DNA of 37,100 nt from an uncultured Eubacterium sp. (GTDB taxonomy: Bacteria; Bacillota; Clostridia; Lachnospirales; Lachnospiraceae). The notes below the pieces were generated by a model that saw nothing but the letters and a program-made list of their open reading frames with translations, did not search any database and had not been told where the DNA came from. The position numbers and the translations under genes are program-made. Below, one piece after another: positions 25,051-33,427 of the stretch (its first letter is position 1; each line of letters opens with the position of its first letter). The DNA lies in contig CANDJC010000039.1 of NCBI GenBank assembly GCA_947384955.1, positions 1-37,100 of the forward strand, written 5' to 3'.

Positions 25051-26382
25051 TCAGTCTTTCTGCATATTTGCAAATTTTGTATACTGCGGCAGCCAGACTA
25101 AATTTACAGTCCCAATCGGGCCGTTTCTCTGTTTTGCAATGATAACTTCTGCGATATTTTTTCTGTCTGTATCTTTATTATAGTAATCGTCACGATAAAT
25201 AAACATAACCACATCCGCATCCTGCTCAATTGCACCGGACTCGCGCAAATCTGAGAGCATCGGCCGATGGTCTGGTCTTTGTTCCACTGCACGGCTTAGC
25301 TGAGACAGCGCAATGACAGGCACATGCAGTTCTCTTGCCAGCGCTTTGAGTGCCCTGGATATTTCTGAGATTTCCTGCTGTCTGGAGTCGGTCTTTCCAT
25401 TGCCGGACATCAGCTGCAGGTAATCGATAATAACAAGACGGATATCATGCTCCAGCTTATATTTCCTGCATTTTGAACGCAGTTCTGTAATCGAAATACC
25501 GGGAGTGTCATCGATAATCAGCTTAGAACGGCCGATGGTCCCTGCGCCTTCAATCAGTTTTTCCCATTCCGCATCTGAAAGATTTCCGTTGCGAAGCACC
25601 TGCGCATCGACTCTGGATTCCAGTGAAAACAGCCTGTTTACAAGCTGCTCCTTTGACATTTCCAGACTGAATACCGCAGTTGCCAGGTCGCTGTGGAACG
25701 CTGTATACTGCGCAATATTTAATACAAACGCTGTTTTGCCCATAGAAGGACGTGCGGCTACCAGTATCAGGTCCGAAGGCTGCAGGCCGGACATTCTGTA
25801 ATCCAAATCGATAAATCCGGTTGCTATGCCGGTGACATTTCCCTGGATTCTGGATGCTTTTTCAATACGGTCTAATGCATTGATTACAATCTGCTTAATC
25901 GGCACAAATTCGCCGCTGTCCTGGCTCTGAAGCAGCTGAAATATATTTTTTTCCGTATCGGCAAAAATCGATTCCAGGTCTTTGCTGCCGCCGTAGCAGT
26001 CATTCTGAATCGTTTCTGTTACTTTAATCAGCCTGCGCAGCATGGCCTTTTCTTTTACAATATCCGCATAATATCTGATATTGGCAGAAGTCGGGACTGC
26101 TGCCACCAGGTCGTTGATGTATTCCAGACTGCTGATTTCAGGAGGCAGGTCTTTTTCTTTCAATTTATTCTGCAGCGTAATAAAGTCTACAGGCTGATTC
26201 TGATTAAACAGCTCTAACATAGACTCAAACAATACTGCATACTGGTTATGATAAAAATCCTGTGCCGTTAACGTCTCCGAAGCGGCAATAATCGCCGCCC
26301 GGTCCATCATCATAGAGCCGATTACCGATTGTTCCGCTTCGATACTGTTTGGCATTGTTCTTTTTATAAGTGCTTCTTCCAT
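25051..26382 (-). CDS. dnaB: Replicative DNA helicase DnaB (DnaC in Bacillus nomenclature)
   Basis: A 443-residue hexameric 5'-3' helicase of the replication fork. The N-terminal domain (about 1-110) starts PNSIEAEQSVIGSMMMDRAA. The RecA-like C-terminal domain has Walker A ILVAARPSMGKTAFVLNIA, Walker B LVIIDYLQLMSGNG, and motif H4-type VIALSQLSRAVEQRPDHRPM with DLRESGAIEQDADVVMFIYR. Length is standard and no intein is present. It follows rplI by five bases. Confidence 0.98.
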   Translation of the reverse strand: MEEALIKRTMPNSIEAEQSVIGSMMMDRAAIIAASETLTAQDFYHNQYAVLFESMLELFNQNQPVDFITLQNKLKEKDLPPEISSLEYINDLVAAVPTSANIRYYADIVKEKAMLRRLIKVTETIQNDCYGGSKDLESIFADTEKNIFQLLQSQDSGEFVPIKQIVINALDRIEKASRIQGNVTGIATGFIDLDYRMSGLQPSDLILVAARPSMGKTAFVLNIAQYTAFHSDLATAVFSLEMSKEQLVNRLFSLESRVDAQVLRNGNLSDAEWEKLIEGAGTIGRSKLIIDDTPGISITELRSKCRKYKLEHDIRLVIIDYLQLMSGNGKTDSRQQEISEISRALKALARELHVPVIALSQLSRAVEQRPDHRPMLSDLRESGAIEQDADVVMFIYRDDYYNKDTDRKNIAEVIIAKQRNGPIGTVNLVWLPQYTKFANMQKD

Positions 26383-26387
26383 TTCTC

Positions 26388-26834
26388 TCAGCCTTCAGCC
26401 ACATGCACTCTGAGTGTTCCTGTTACCTGAGGATGCAGCTTTACCGGAATATCATAAAACCCAAGTGCCTTAATCGGCTCCGCAAGCTGCATCTTTTTCT
26501 TGTCCAGTTCTAAATTCAGCTGTGATTTCACTGCTTCTGATATTTCTTTTGTAGATACGGAGCCAAACGTACGCCCGCCCTCGCCTGCTTTTATTTTTAC
26601 TTCTACCTGTTTTTCTTTCAAATCCTCTGCCATCTGTTTTGCCGCCGCCAGATTCTCCGCAGCATCTTTCTCTGCCCGCCTGTTACGCAGCTTCAGGTCA
26701 TTTAAAGCCTGGCTGGTAGCTTCGACTCCGCGTTTTTTCTTAATCAGCATATTACGTGCAAACGCGTCGCTGACTTCCACAATTTCATTTTTTTTGCCAA
26801 CTGATTTTACATCTTCCAATAAAATTACTTTCAT
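26388..26834 (-). CDS. rplI: Ribosomal protein bL9
   Basis: A 148-residue L9. The N-terminal rRNA-binding domain is MKVILLEDVKSVGKKNEIVE, then VSDAFARNMLIKKKRGVEAT. A long connecting helix (about 42-74) and a C-terminal domain (FGSVSTKEISEAVKSQLNLE; YDIPVKLHPQVTGTLRVHVA) follow. ATG overlaps the gdpP stop (ATGA), so it is translated by coupling. The gdpP-rplI-dnaB order is conserved in many Firmicutes. Confidence 0.98.
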   Translation of the reverse strand: MKVILLEDVKSVGKKNEIVEVSDAFARNMLIKKKRGVEATSQALNDLKLRNRRAEKDAAENLAAAKQMAEDLKEKQVEVKIKAGEGGRTFGSVSTKEISEAVKSQLNLELDKKKMQLAEPIKALGFYDIPVKLHPQVTGTLRVHVAEG

Positions 26835-28882
26835 TTTTCGATTTCTCCTTTTTCTATCATTCCATCTAAAATTTCACGTATTCTCTGTTTTGCCTGTTCA
26901 ATGCTGCAGTCTGACAGCTGTGCGCCCGCAATATTAGCATGTCCGCCGCCGCCAAGGCGTTCCATAATAGACTGTACATTGATTTCATCTATGGAGCGCG
27001 AACTGATAAAAATCTTGTTCTGATACTCGGTCATGACAAAAGAAGCTTTGATTCCGATAATATTCAGCAGCTCATTCGCAGACTGCGCAGACACCACGGT
27101 CGGACTTTCCACTTTATCCGCAGGACATACTGAGATTGCAAATGCCCCGTGATACACCTCAGCATGGCGCATAACCTCGGCTCTGGCTTTATAATCTGCC
27201 ATATCGTTACGCAGCATCTTGCGCACCCTGGTTACTTCAGCTCCGCACCGCCTTAAATAAGCAGCCGCTTCAAACGTACGAACCCCGGTTTTCTGCATAA
27301 AATTATTTGTATCGATTAAAATGCCAGCATAAATCGCATCCGCCTCACAGGACGTCAGCTTGATATTTTCTGTAAAATACTGTAAAACCTCCGCTATCAT
27401 TTCACAGGTAGATGACGCATACGGCTCTATATAAGACAGAATCGGATTTTCAACAACCTCGCTCCCCTGCCTGTGGTGGTCAAATACAACAATCGATTTT
27501 GTCTTTTCAAGTATCTCAGGACAGTCTGTATAATTGGGCCGGTTTGTATCTACAACCATAACAAGCGTATTGTTATTCGTCAGTTCGATGGCAGTTTCCC
27601 CAGTAATAAACATATCCGGCTCATATCCGTTCTCTTCGTCAAAGCATTCTTTCGTCGGCCGCAGAGACGTCGTTACTTCATTGAGAACAATCTGCACTTT
27701 CTTATCCAGCACACGCCCAGCGCAGTATACACCGATTGCCGCGCCAAAAGAATCCGCATCCGCAATATGATGCCCCATAACAATGACATGACTGCGGCTC
27801 TCAATAATCTCACGCAGCGCATTTGCCTTGACCCTGGCCTTTACCCGTGTCATTTTATCTACCTGCTTGGAGCTGCCTCCAAAATAAGTAATCCTGTCCC
27901 CTTCTTTCACAACAACCTGGTCGCCTCCGCGCCCTAACGCCATGCCGATTGCCATGCGCGCATATTCATAGCTCTGGTTATAAGTATCGCCCATGCTTCC
28001 GATTCCGATGCTGAGCGTCACAGGCATCTCATTTCCTACCTTCACAGTCTTGACTTCTTCCAGAAGACTGAACTTATCTTCTTCAATTTTAGAAAGATAA
28101 ACATAACGGAACACTACAAAATACTTATCTTTCTCCATCTTGCGCACCAGCCCGTCAATCCCCGAAAAATACTTATTGACTTTCCGGTCTATCAGGGCAA
28201 TCAAAAGAGACTGCTTCACATCTTCGATACTGTTTAATACTTCTTCATAATTATCGATATAAATCAGCGCCGTTACCAGCTTCTGGTCGTCATTTTCCCT
28301 GATATACTTATTCAGCTGCGTCTCATCATACAGATACAGGGCAGTCATATATTCGCCGCTGCCTTCAACCGAAACCATATCATTCTCCGGCGTAATACTG
28401 GAAAACTCAATACGCTTCAGCTGTGCCCGGTACTCCCGCCCTCCCCAGCCAATATGCAGCTGTGACTCCGTCCTGTTCTTTTCCAGAATTTCCTTTGTGA
28501 TATGCGAAAACACCGATGTAATTGACTTATGATACTCCTTATCCTTCCCCGTCATCTCCGTAAACTTTTCATTGACCCAGAGAATTTTTCCATTATAATC
28601 AATCAGCGCATATGCAATATCAAATTCATTCAAAAGCTTCCTTTGGACCGTGCCGTACTGCGTCGCAAAATTAATCAGCTCATTTACAAAAAAAGGTTTG
28701 TTCCTCTGGTAATTGAGCGTTACTATCAGAAAATATACCAGTGTAAATCCCGTAGTAACAAACCCAGCCTCCAGCTGATAATAGTATATCGGTATATTCA
28801 TGAATACAAGCAAGACTGTAAGCAATATCGGGCTGTACATATAATTTCTAAGACGCCCTTTAAATTTTATATTTCTTTTCAT
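26831..28882 (-). CDS. gdpP: Cyclic-di-AMP phosphodiesterase GdpP
   Basis: A 683-residue membrane protein that hydrolyses c-di-AMP to pApA. Two N-terminal membrane helices (about 17-32 and 40-57) are followed by a PAS-like domain (about 80-180; YALIDYNGKILWVNEKFTEM), a degenerate GGDEF domain (about 195-335) that lacks the GGDEF signature, and DHH-DHHA1 domains. The latter show VMGHHIADADSFGAAIG, MVVDTNRPNY, VVFDHHRQGSEV and GGGGHANIAGAQLSD. ATG is preceded by AGAAGG. A -10 TATAAT is at 28924-28919 with extended TG; the -35 is weak. A dispersed repeat begins about 60 bases upstream of the promoter. Confidence 0.96.
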   Translation of the reverse strand: MKRNIKFKGRLRNYMYSPILLTVLLVFMNIPIYYYQLEAGFVTTGFTLVYFLIVTLNYQRNKPFFVNELINFATQYGTVQRKLLNEFDIAYALIDYNGKILWVNEKFTEMTGKDKEYHKSITSVFSHITKEILEKNRTESQLHIGWGGREYRAQLKRIEFSSITPENDMVSVEGSGEYMTALYLYDETQLNKYIRENDDQKLVTALIYIDNYEEVLNSIEDVKQSLLIALIDRKVNKYFSGIDGLVRKMEKDKYFVVFRYVYLSKIEEDKFSLLEEVKTVKVGNEMPVTLSIGIGSMGDTYNQSYEYARMAIGMALGRGGDQVVVKEGDRITYFGGSSKQVDKMTRVKARVKANALREIIESRSHVIVMGHHIADADSFGAAIGVYCAGRVLDKKVQIVLNEVTTSLRPTKECFDEENGYEPDMFITGETAIELTNNNTLVMVVDTNRPNYTDCPEILEKTKSIVVFDHHRQGSEVVENPILSYIEPYASSTCEMIAEVLQYFTENIKLTSCEADAIYAGILIDTNNFMQKTGVRTFEAAAYLRRCGAEVTRVRKMLRNDMADYKARAEVMRHAEVYHGAFAISVCPADKVESPTVVSAQSANELLNIIGIKASFVMTEYQNKIFISSRSIDEINVQSIMERLGGGGHANIAGAQLSDCSIEQAKQRIREILDGMIEKGEIEK

Positions 28883-28918
28883 TCTGCCTTCTGCTGCCTT
28901 TCCAAAAAGATAGTATTC

Positions 28919-28924
28919 ATTATA
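28919..28924 (-). promoter_or_regulatory. Extended -10 element of the gdpP operon promoter
   Basis: Minus-strand TGA-TATAAT is a full -10 with an extended TG. No good -35 is at the right distance (TTTTAT-like at best). The leader is about 30 nt. Confidence 0.5.
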
Positions 28925-28984
28925 TCATGTTAAAGCATTAAATAAAAGAGTTTTCATGATGTATACAAAAAAGTGTGTCATATT

Positions 28985-29435
28985 TGGGATAAGGGGGAGA
29001 TTGTCGGGGACGGGACGCGTTACATACGAAGAATTCCTTCTAAACGTTCATATAATTCACGTAAATACAGCCAAAACCAGCCGGGTGATGTGGAAATGCC
29101 CTGAATTCCAGCGACATAAGAACACTCTCCTCAAGACGTTCAAAAATTCACGTAAATACAGCCAAAACCAGCCGGGTGATGTGGAAATGCCCTGGATTTC
29201 TGCGACATTGGAAGAATGTTTAGAAGCCCTTAGTATTCTGCTCAATAACCAGGCGGCGAAGCCGAAGCGGCACCTTTAGCTTATGGCTGTAAGCCAGGGC
29301 GAACTAGGTGCCGCGACCGTCCGCAGCCAAAACGCAGGCGCAGAATACTTAGGGCTTCTTAACATTCTGGAACCGGAGCTGAAATCCAGGGCATTTCCAC
29401 ATCACCCGGCGTCCGGGAGGCCGAAAACTCCCCCT
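28985..29435. repeat. Structured repeat element copy E with duplicated arm
   Basis: The main body is a large imperfect hairpin. The left arm 29171-29243 and right arm 29339-29410 pair (CCGGGTGATGTGGAAATGCC; GTTTAGAAGCCCTTAGTATT and their complements). They enclose a core hairpin 29267-29314, whose outer stem GCGGCACCT/AGGTGCCGC contains GCTTATGGCTGTAAGC. The left outer segment is tandemly duplicated with a period of about 92 bases (29045 and 29137 onward, both with TTCACGTAAATACAGCC). Both outer ends carry AAGGGGGAG in inverted orientation; the right one overlaps the stop codon of the gene at 29436. No supported gene is inside. Confidence 0.85.
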
Positions 29436-31079
29436 TTACTGAATCTCAGTAACCGTATGCAGCCCGCTCTCTTCCCGTGAGAATGTCATTCGAATCACAT
29501 CCCCCGTCTGATACCGTATAATCCCAATCAGATTCTTATCCGACACATCAACATCAAATATATCCTCTGAATTCTCCAGCGCCACATAATAATGCGTATT
29601 CCCCTCAATCACCACAGGAGCCGACGCCGCAATCTTTCCCGTAATCTGCTCATACAGGCTTTCATCCTTCGCCTCTGTAATCCCGTTTGTGCCCAGCAGT
29701 GATACATATGCCTTTTCGCATTCCTTCACAGTATCCCCGATAGCAACCCACTGGTACTTCTGCACATTAACCATAGCATATTTTTTGACAAGGCCGGCGC
29801 CATCTTTCAGGGCCATGAAATAAGTCGGCTCGTTTGAAATATTCAACAGAAGAGGAAAAGTTGCCTGGTAGCCGAGATTCTGCACCTGGCCTTCTGCCGA
29901 GGACATAGCGGAGTCTTCGATTGCCCCTTCCACTTTGTAATATTTCGTTTCCATCGTACGCTGGTTCATTAATACAAATCCGACATTGGACTGGTCGCCG
30001 CTGACGGAGGTTACTCCTGTGTATACCCATACATCGTCATCCAGCGCAATGTAATTATATCCGTTTGTCGCTTTCAGGCAGTCTTTCTGGCCAAGAATGC
30101 TGTTAAAGAAACCGTGTTTATAAATTCCGTAGTAGTTATACAGTTCGGTTAACAGTTCTGCTGAATAGACCTTGTCAATCCAGTTCGGTACTTTTTCTAC
30201 CGGATAATCCGTGCATTCTCCTGTCACCGCATTGCACAGTACCACATTTCCCACTGTCTGTCCGCCGAATAAGCCGATATTAAATTTTTTGACAGGGCAT
30301 ACCCAGTACGGTGTGCCTTCATCGTCGATTTCAAAGAATATCTGGTCGTCAAATATATAAGTTGGATAATGAAAACGAAGATGACGGTAAATATTGCGGT
30401 TAAAATATTCGGATTTGGAATATTTGATTGCCTGGCTCAGTTTGACGCATTCTGTGTTCTGCGTAGCCATATCGATTCTGATATATGCCGGAATGCCTGT
30501 TTTCTGGTTTGTCAGCCATTTAATTTCATTGGCATATACAAGCGGCGTCACACGCACCGGAGTATCTTTATAGTTAATCTGGGTATAGTCAGAACCTACC
30601 TCAAACTGTGAAACCATATCTACCATGCTTCCCATTTTCCGGTTTCCTAACAGTTCCGCGGATTCTTTATCCAGAAGAGGTATCGTATTATAGTTTGTCT
30701 GCTGGATATCTTCTGTAAAATCGCTTTCTTTCACAGTCATAAGCTTCTGGTACTTATCAGCGTTTACAATCGGTGAAGATAAAATATTTCCAGCCGCAAA
30801 TATGAGAAACACCAGGATGAGCAAAGCGCAGCCCGCTTTTACAAGTTTGAATTCTTTGAATACATATTCTACCGTTTTCACCTGCACGACATTCGATTTT
30901 GACTGTCTGCGCATCTGAATGACTGCGTATAAAACCGTAACTGCTGCAATCAAAAGCCCCAGTGTCGTCCAGAATCCGGCTGCGTGGATATTAATGGCCG
31001 GAAGGGTAATATAGTAATAAATTCCTAAAAACAGGAATAAAACCAGCAATAACAATAATTTTTTACTTACTTTTTTCAT
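29436..31079 (-). CDS. Membrane protein of unknown function with large extracytoplasmic domain
   Basis: A 547-residue protein. Three hydrophobic segments lie near the N-terminus (about 7-25 LLLLLVLFLFLGIYYYITL, 35-55 and 80-102 AGCALLILVFLIFAAGNILS). About 440 mostly beta-rich residues outside the membrane follow. That part includes RVTPLVYANEIKWLTNQKTG, FEIDDEGTPYWVCPVK and GGQTVGNVVLCNAVTG, patterns seen in a group of clostridial proteins often labelled only as membrane protein. No enzymatic motif was found. GGAATTTT precedes ATG. The gene stands alone between the rpsF-ssb-rpsR terminator and a dispersed repeat that touches its stop codon. Confidence 0.85.
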   Translation of the reverse strand: MKKVSKKLLLLLVLFLFLGIYYYITLPAINIHAAGFWTTLGLLIAAVTVLYAVIQMRRQSKSNVVQVKTVEYVFKEFKLVKAGCALLILVFLIFAAGNILSSPIVNADKYQKLMTVKESDFTEDIQQTNYNTIPLLDKESAELLGNRKMGSMVDMVSQFEVGSDYTQINYKDTPVRVTPLVYANEIKWLTNQKTGIPAYIRIDMATQNTECVKLSQAIKYSKSEYFNRNIYRHLRFHYPTYIFDDQIFFEIDDEGTPYWVCPVKKFNIGLFGGQTVGNVVLCNAVTGECTDYPVEKVPNWIDKVYSAELLTELYNYYGIYKHGFFNSILGQKDCLKATNGYNYIALDDDVWVYTGVTSVSGDQSNVGFVLMNQRTMETKYYKVEGAIEDSAMSSAEGQVQNLGYQATFPLLLNISNEPTYFMALKDGAGLVKKYAMVNVQKYQWVAIGDTVKECEKAYVSLLGTNGITEAKDESLYEQITGKIAASAPVVIEGNTHYYVALENSEDIFDVDVSDKNLIGIIRYQTGDVIRMTFSREESGLHTVTEIQ

Positions 31080-31125
31080 AAAATTCCATCTGCTTTCTTA
31101 ACTTATAGACAATAAATGACAAAAG

Positions 31126-31151
31126 CCGCCACACGGCTGTCCATGTGGCGG
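31126..31151 (-). terminator. Terminator of rpsF-ssb-rpsR
   Basis: Minus strand CCGCCACATGG - ACAG - CCGTGTGGCGG then CTTTTGTCATTT: an 11-bp stem with a tetraloop and a U-rich tail, about 60 bases after the rpsR stop. Confidence 0.92.
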
Positions 31152-31214
31152 TCTACTGTTACAGCTCTGCCCAGGACTTTGCATTCCGGCAAAACTGTTC
31201 TCTCTGAATTTGTA

Positions 31215-31472
31215 TTATTCCTGCACGTATGGCATTAATGCTACATGGCGTGCTCTTTTGATTGCTGCAGTAAGCGCTCTCTGATGCTTTGCGCAGTTAC
31301 CTGTAATTCTTCTTGGCAAGATTTTTCCTCTTTCAGAAATATATCTTTTTAATTTATTAACGTCTTTATAATCGATAACGTTGTCCTTGCCGCAGAATAC
31401 GCATACTTTTTTCCTTCTATGCATCGTTCTTCTGCGAGGATTGTCGCCTCTCTCATTTCTATTGAAAGCCAT
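31215..31472 (-). CDS. rpsR: Ribosomal protein bS18
   Basis: An 85-residue S18. An Arg/Lys-rich start ([19 protein letters not shown]) is followed by the conserved [20 protein letters not shown] and [21 protein letters not shown] CxxC (CVFC) near residue 26 suggests a zinc-type paralogue, though only two plus one Cys are present. AGGAGG lies nine bases before ATG. Third gene after rpsF and ssb, the standard order. Confidence 0.98.
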   Translation of the reverse strand: MAFNRNERGDNPRRRTMHRRKKVCVFCGKDNVIDYKDVNKLKRYISERGKILPRRITGNCAKHQRALTAAIKRARHVALMPYVQE

Positions 31473-31515
31473 GACTATTACCTCCTGCTAAAATCCAGCT
31501 CTCTGCTGGCACCTG

Positions 31516-31965
31516 TTAATTAAACGGCAGCTCTTCGTCGATTCCGTCCGGAATATTCATAAAACCATCTCCGGCTGCACTCGGAGACGGCCTGTCCATC
31601 GGCGCAAATCCGCCTCCGGTATTTTCAGAATTCGCATTCTTGCTCTCTGCAAATTCCTGGTCTTCTATCACAACATCTGTCGTATATACTTTCTGCCCGT
31701 CCCGGTTTGTATAGCTTCCGGTCTGAATCCGGCCAGTCACTGCTATTTTGATTCCTTTGCGCAAATATCTCTCTGCAAACTCCGCTGCACGGCCAAATGC
31801 CACGCATCCGATAAAATCTGCTGTCGGCTGGTCCGGGGCATTATTTCTTGTAAAGCGTCTGTCGACCGCTAATGTATATCTGGCAACTGCTGTAGACTGC
31901 TCGCCCTGAGAATAACGGATTTCAGGGTCTCTTGTCAGTCGTCCCATAAGTATTACTTTATTCAT
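31516..31965 (-). CDS. ssb: Single-stranded DNA-binding protein
   Basis: A 149-residue SSB. The OB fold (about 1-105) starts MNKVILMGRLTRDPEIRYSQ and includes DFIGCVAFGRAAEFAERYLR, GIKIAVTGRIQTGSYTNRDG and VYTTDVVIEDQEFAESK. A flexible Gly/Pro-rich linker leads to the acidic tip DEELPFN, which recruits repair and replication partners. AAGGAGATC precedes ATG. Located between rpsF and rpsR. Confidence 0.98.
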   Translation of the reverse strand: MNKVILMGRLTRDPEIRYSQGEQSTAVARYTLAVDRRFTRNNAPDQPTADFIGCVAFGRAAEFAERYLRKGIKIAVTGRIQTGSYTNRDGQKVYTTDVVIEDQEFAESKNANSENTGGGFAPMDRPSPSAAGDGFMNIPDGIDEELPFN

Positions 31966-31985
31966 ACTATGATCTCCTTTATCGG

Positions 31986-32276
31986 TTATGCCTCGTCTTT
32001 CTTAACGCATAAAAACCGAAGAACATTGTCCATAATGCGGACCTTCTGTTCAATCTGAGCCGGAGCAGCTGCTGATGCATCAAACTGAATGAAATAGTAA
32101 AAGCCATCGCTCATCTTCTGAATTTCATAAGCAAGCTTTTTCTTTCCCCATTCTTCTACCTCGGTAATTGTACCGCCGGCACGGGTAATATACTCTTTTG
32201 CTTTTTCAACCACTGCTGCTCTCGCATCATCCTCGATTTTAGCATTCACAACGAGTGCTAATTCATATTTGTTCAT
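31986..32276 (-). CDS. rpsF: Ribosomal protein bS6
   Basis: A 96-residue S6: MNKYELALVVNAKIEDDARA, the AGGTITEVEEWGKKKLAYEI block and DGFYYFIQFDASAAAPAQIE. It binds S18 on the small-subunit platform. AAGGAGG is nine bases before ATG. First gene of the rpsF-ssb-rpsR operon. The leader (about 55 nt) contains a small hairpin, TTCCTT / AAGGAA at about 32310-32333, which might take part in S6:S18 autoregulation, but I could not match the known motif with confidence. Confidence 0.97.
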   Translation of the reverse strand: MNKYELALVVNAKIEDDARAAVVEKAKEYITRAGGTITEVEEWGKKKLAYEIQKMSDGFYYFIQFDASAAAPAQIEQKVRIMDNVLRFLCVKKDEA

Positions 32277-32335
32277 GCGAATTGTACCTCCTTTTGGTCT
32301 CTGGCCTCTTCCTTACTGGAAAAAGCAAGGAATTT

Positions 32336-32344
32336 ATTATATCA
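32336..32344 (-). promoter_or_regulatory. Extended -10 promoter of the rpsF operon
   Basis: Minus strand TGA-TATAAT with TATAAT at 32341-32336. The -35 region (near ATGGTA) is weak, so the extended TG probably compensates. Confidence 0.55.
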
Positions 32345-32365
32345 CGAATACAAATGATACCATGA

Positions 32366-32560
32366 TTACCCGTTATTTGCAAGTTTTTTATGAATTTTTT
32401 TTACATTTTTTTCTGCTGTCCTTCGTTCCATCATAACCTGCCGTCCGCACCCTGTACATTTCAGACGGAAATCTGCCCCGATTCTGAGCACTTCCCATTC
32501 AAAACTGCCGCAGGGATGCTTTTTCTTTAACCTCAGAATATCTCCCGGCTCAATATCCAT
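32366..32560 (-). CDS. DUF951 family protein
   Basis: A 64-residue DUF951 protein, a small family found beside rpsF or the chromosome-partition genes in Firmicutes; the function is not known. It begins DIEPGDILRLKKKHPCGSFE, continues WEVLRIGADFRLKCTGCGRQ and VMMERRTAEKNVKKI. C17 with CTGC (C35, C38) could bind a metal, but a fourth ligand is not obvious. The gene lies 16 bases after the sirtuin stop on the same strand and is probably cotranscribed with it. Confidence 0.9.
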   Translation of the reverse strand: MDIEPGDILRLKKKHPCGSFEWEVLRIGADFRLKCTGCGRQVMMERRTAEKNVKKIHKKLANNG

Positions 32561-32576
32561 GTGAATTCCTTTCCAT

Positions 32577-33305
32577 CTATACCTGAATCTGCCCGAAAAC
32601 CTCCCCGATGCTGCCCTGTATCAGCAAATCCGCACGCCTGTCCATCGGAGTCGCAGATTTATTAATTAATACTAATTTTGTGCCGCGGTAGTAATCAATC
32701 AGTCCGGCAGCCGGATAAACAGCCAGCGACGTGCCTCCGATAATCAGTACATCCGCATTCGCAATAAAAGATACCGACCGCTGCATAGTCACTGTATCCA
32801 GTCCTTCTTCATAAAGCACTACATCCGGCTTGATATCTCCCCCGCATTCGTCACAGCACGGCACGCCTTCATGATTTTTCATATACGCAGCATCAAATAA
32901 TTTCGCGCACTTTCTGCAGTAATTGCGGTGCACGCTTCCATGAAGCTCTAAAACCTCCCTGCTGCCCGCCATCTGGTGCAGTCCGTCAATATTCTGCGTA
33001 ATCACAGCCTTCAGCTTTCCGGCACGCTCTAATTCCGCCAGCTTTAAATGCGCCGCATTCGGCTTCGCATCCAGACAAAGCATCTTATCATGATAAAAAC
33101 GGTAAAACTCTTCTGTTTTGGTCATATAAAACGTATGGCTTAAAATCGTTTCCGGCGGATAGTCATATTTCTGGTTATATAAACCGTCTACGCTTCGAAA
33201 ATCAGGTATCCCGCTTTCCGTAGAAACTCCGGCACCGCCGAAAAATACAATATTATCAGATTCCGTTATCATTTTTTGTAATTCTTTTACTGCATCAGCT
33301 GACAT
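32577..33305 (-). CDS. NAD-dependent protein deacylase, Sir2 family
   Basis: A 242-residue sirtuin. NAD site: FFGGAGVSTESGIPDFRS. The catalytic region is TQNIDGLHQMAGS with the His in LELHGSVHRNYC. Zinc is bound by CRKC and CCDEC (residues about 130-155). IIGGTSLAVYPAAG and LVLINKSATPMDRRADL complete the Rossmann fold. It removes acyl groups from lysines, giving O-acyl-ADP-ribose and nicotinamide. The family is the bacterial CobB/SrtN class. GGAGG precedes ATG. The gene is followed by DUF951. Confidence 0.96.
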   Translation of the reverse strand: MSADAVKELQKMITESDNIVFFGGAGVSTESGIPDFRSVDGLYNQKYDYPPETILSHTFYMTKTEEFYRFYHDKMLCLDAKPNAAHLKLAELERAGKLKAVITQNIDGLHQMAGSREVLELHGSVHRNYCRKCAKLFDAAYMKNHEGVPCCDECGGDIKPDVVLYEEGLDTVTMQRSVSFIANADVLIIGGTSLAVYPAAGLIDYYRGTKLVLINKSATPMDRRADLLIQGSIGEVFGQIQV

Positions 33306-33397
33306 AGTTTTTCCTCCGCTCTGTTTAAATTAACATTCCGTCCGAAGCCGCCGTGCGCTCAGCATAAACCGCCCGGACATCCAGCCTTGTGCCTTTC

Positions 33398-33427
33398 ATT
33401 ATACCATAAAATACCTTGCCAGAACAA
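33398..33427 (-). promoter_or_regulatory. Possible sirtuin promoter overlapping the spmB stop codon
   Basis: Minus strand TTGTTC (33427-33422), 18 bases, TATAAT (33403-33398). The -10 contains the spmB TAA stop. The leader that follows is about 90 nt and unusually GC-rich. Confidence 0.45.

Noticed and set aside
29041-29225. CRISPR-like direct repeats
   Set aside because: Only two copies of a 92-base unit, no spacer pattern and no cas genes; it is an arm duplication of the repeat element.
32277-32340. S6:S18 autoregulatory RNA in the rpsF leader
   Set aside because: A small hairpin is present, but I could not match the conserved binding motif by eye, so it is not called as a feature.
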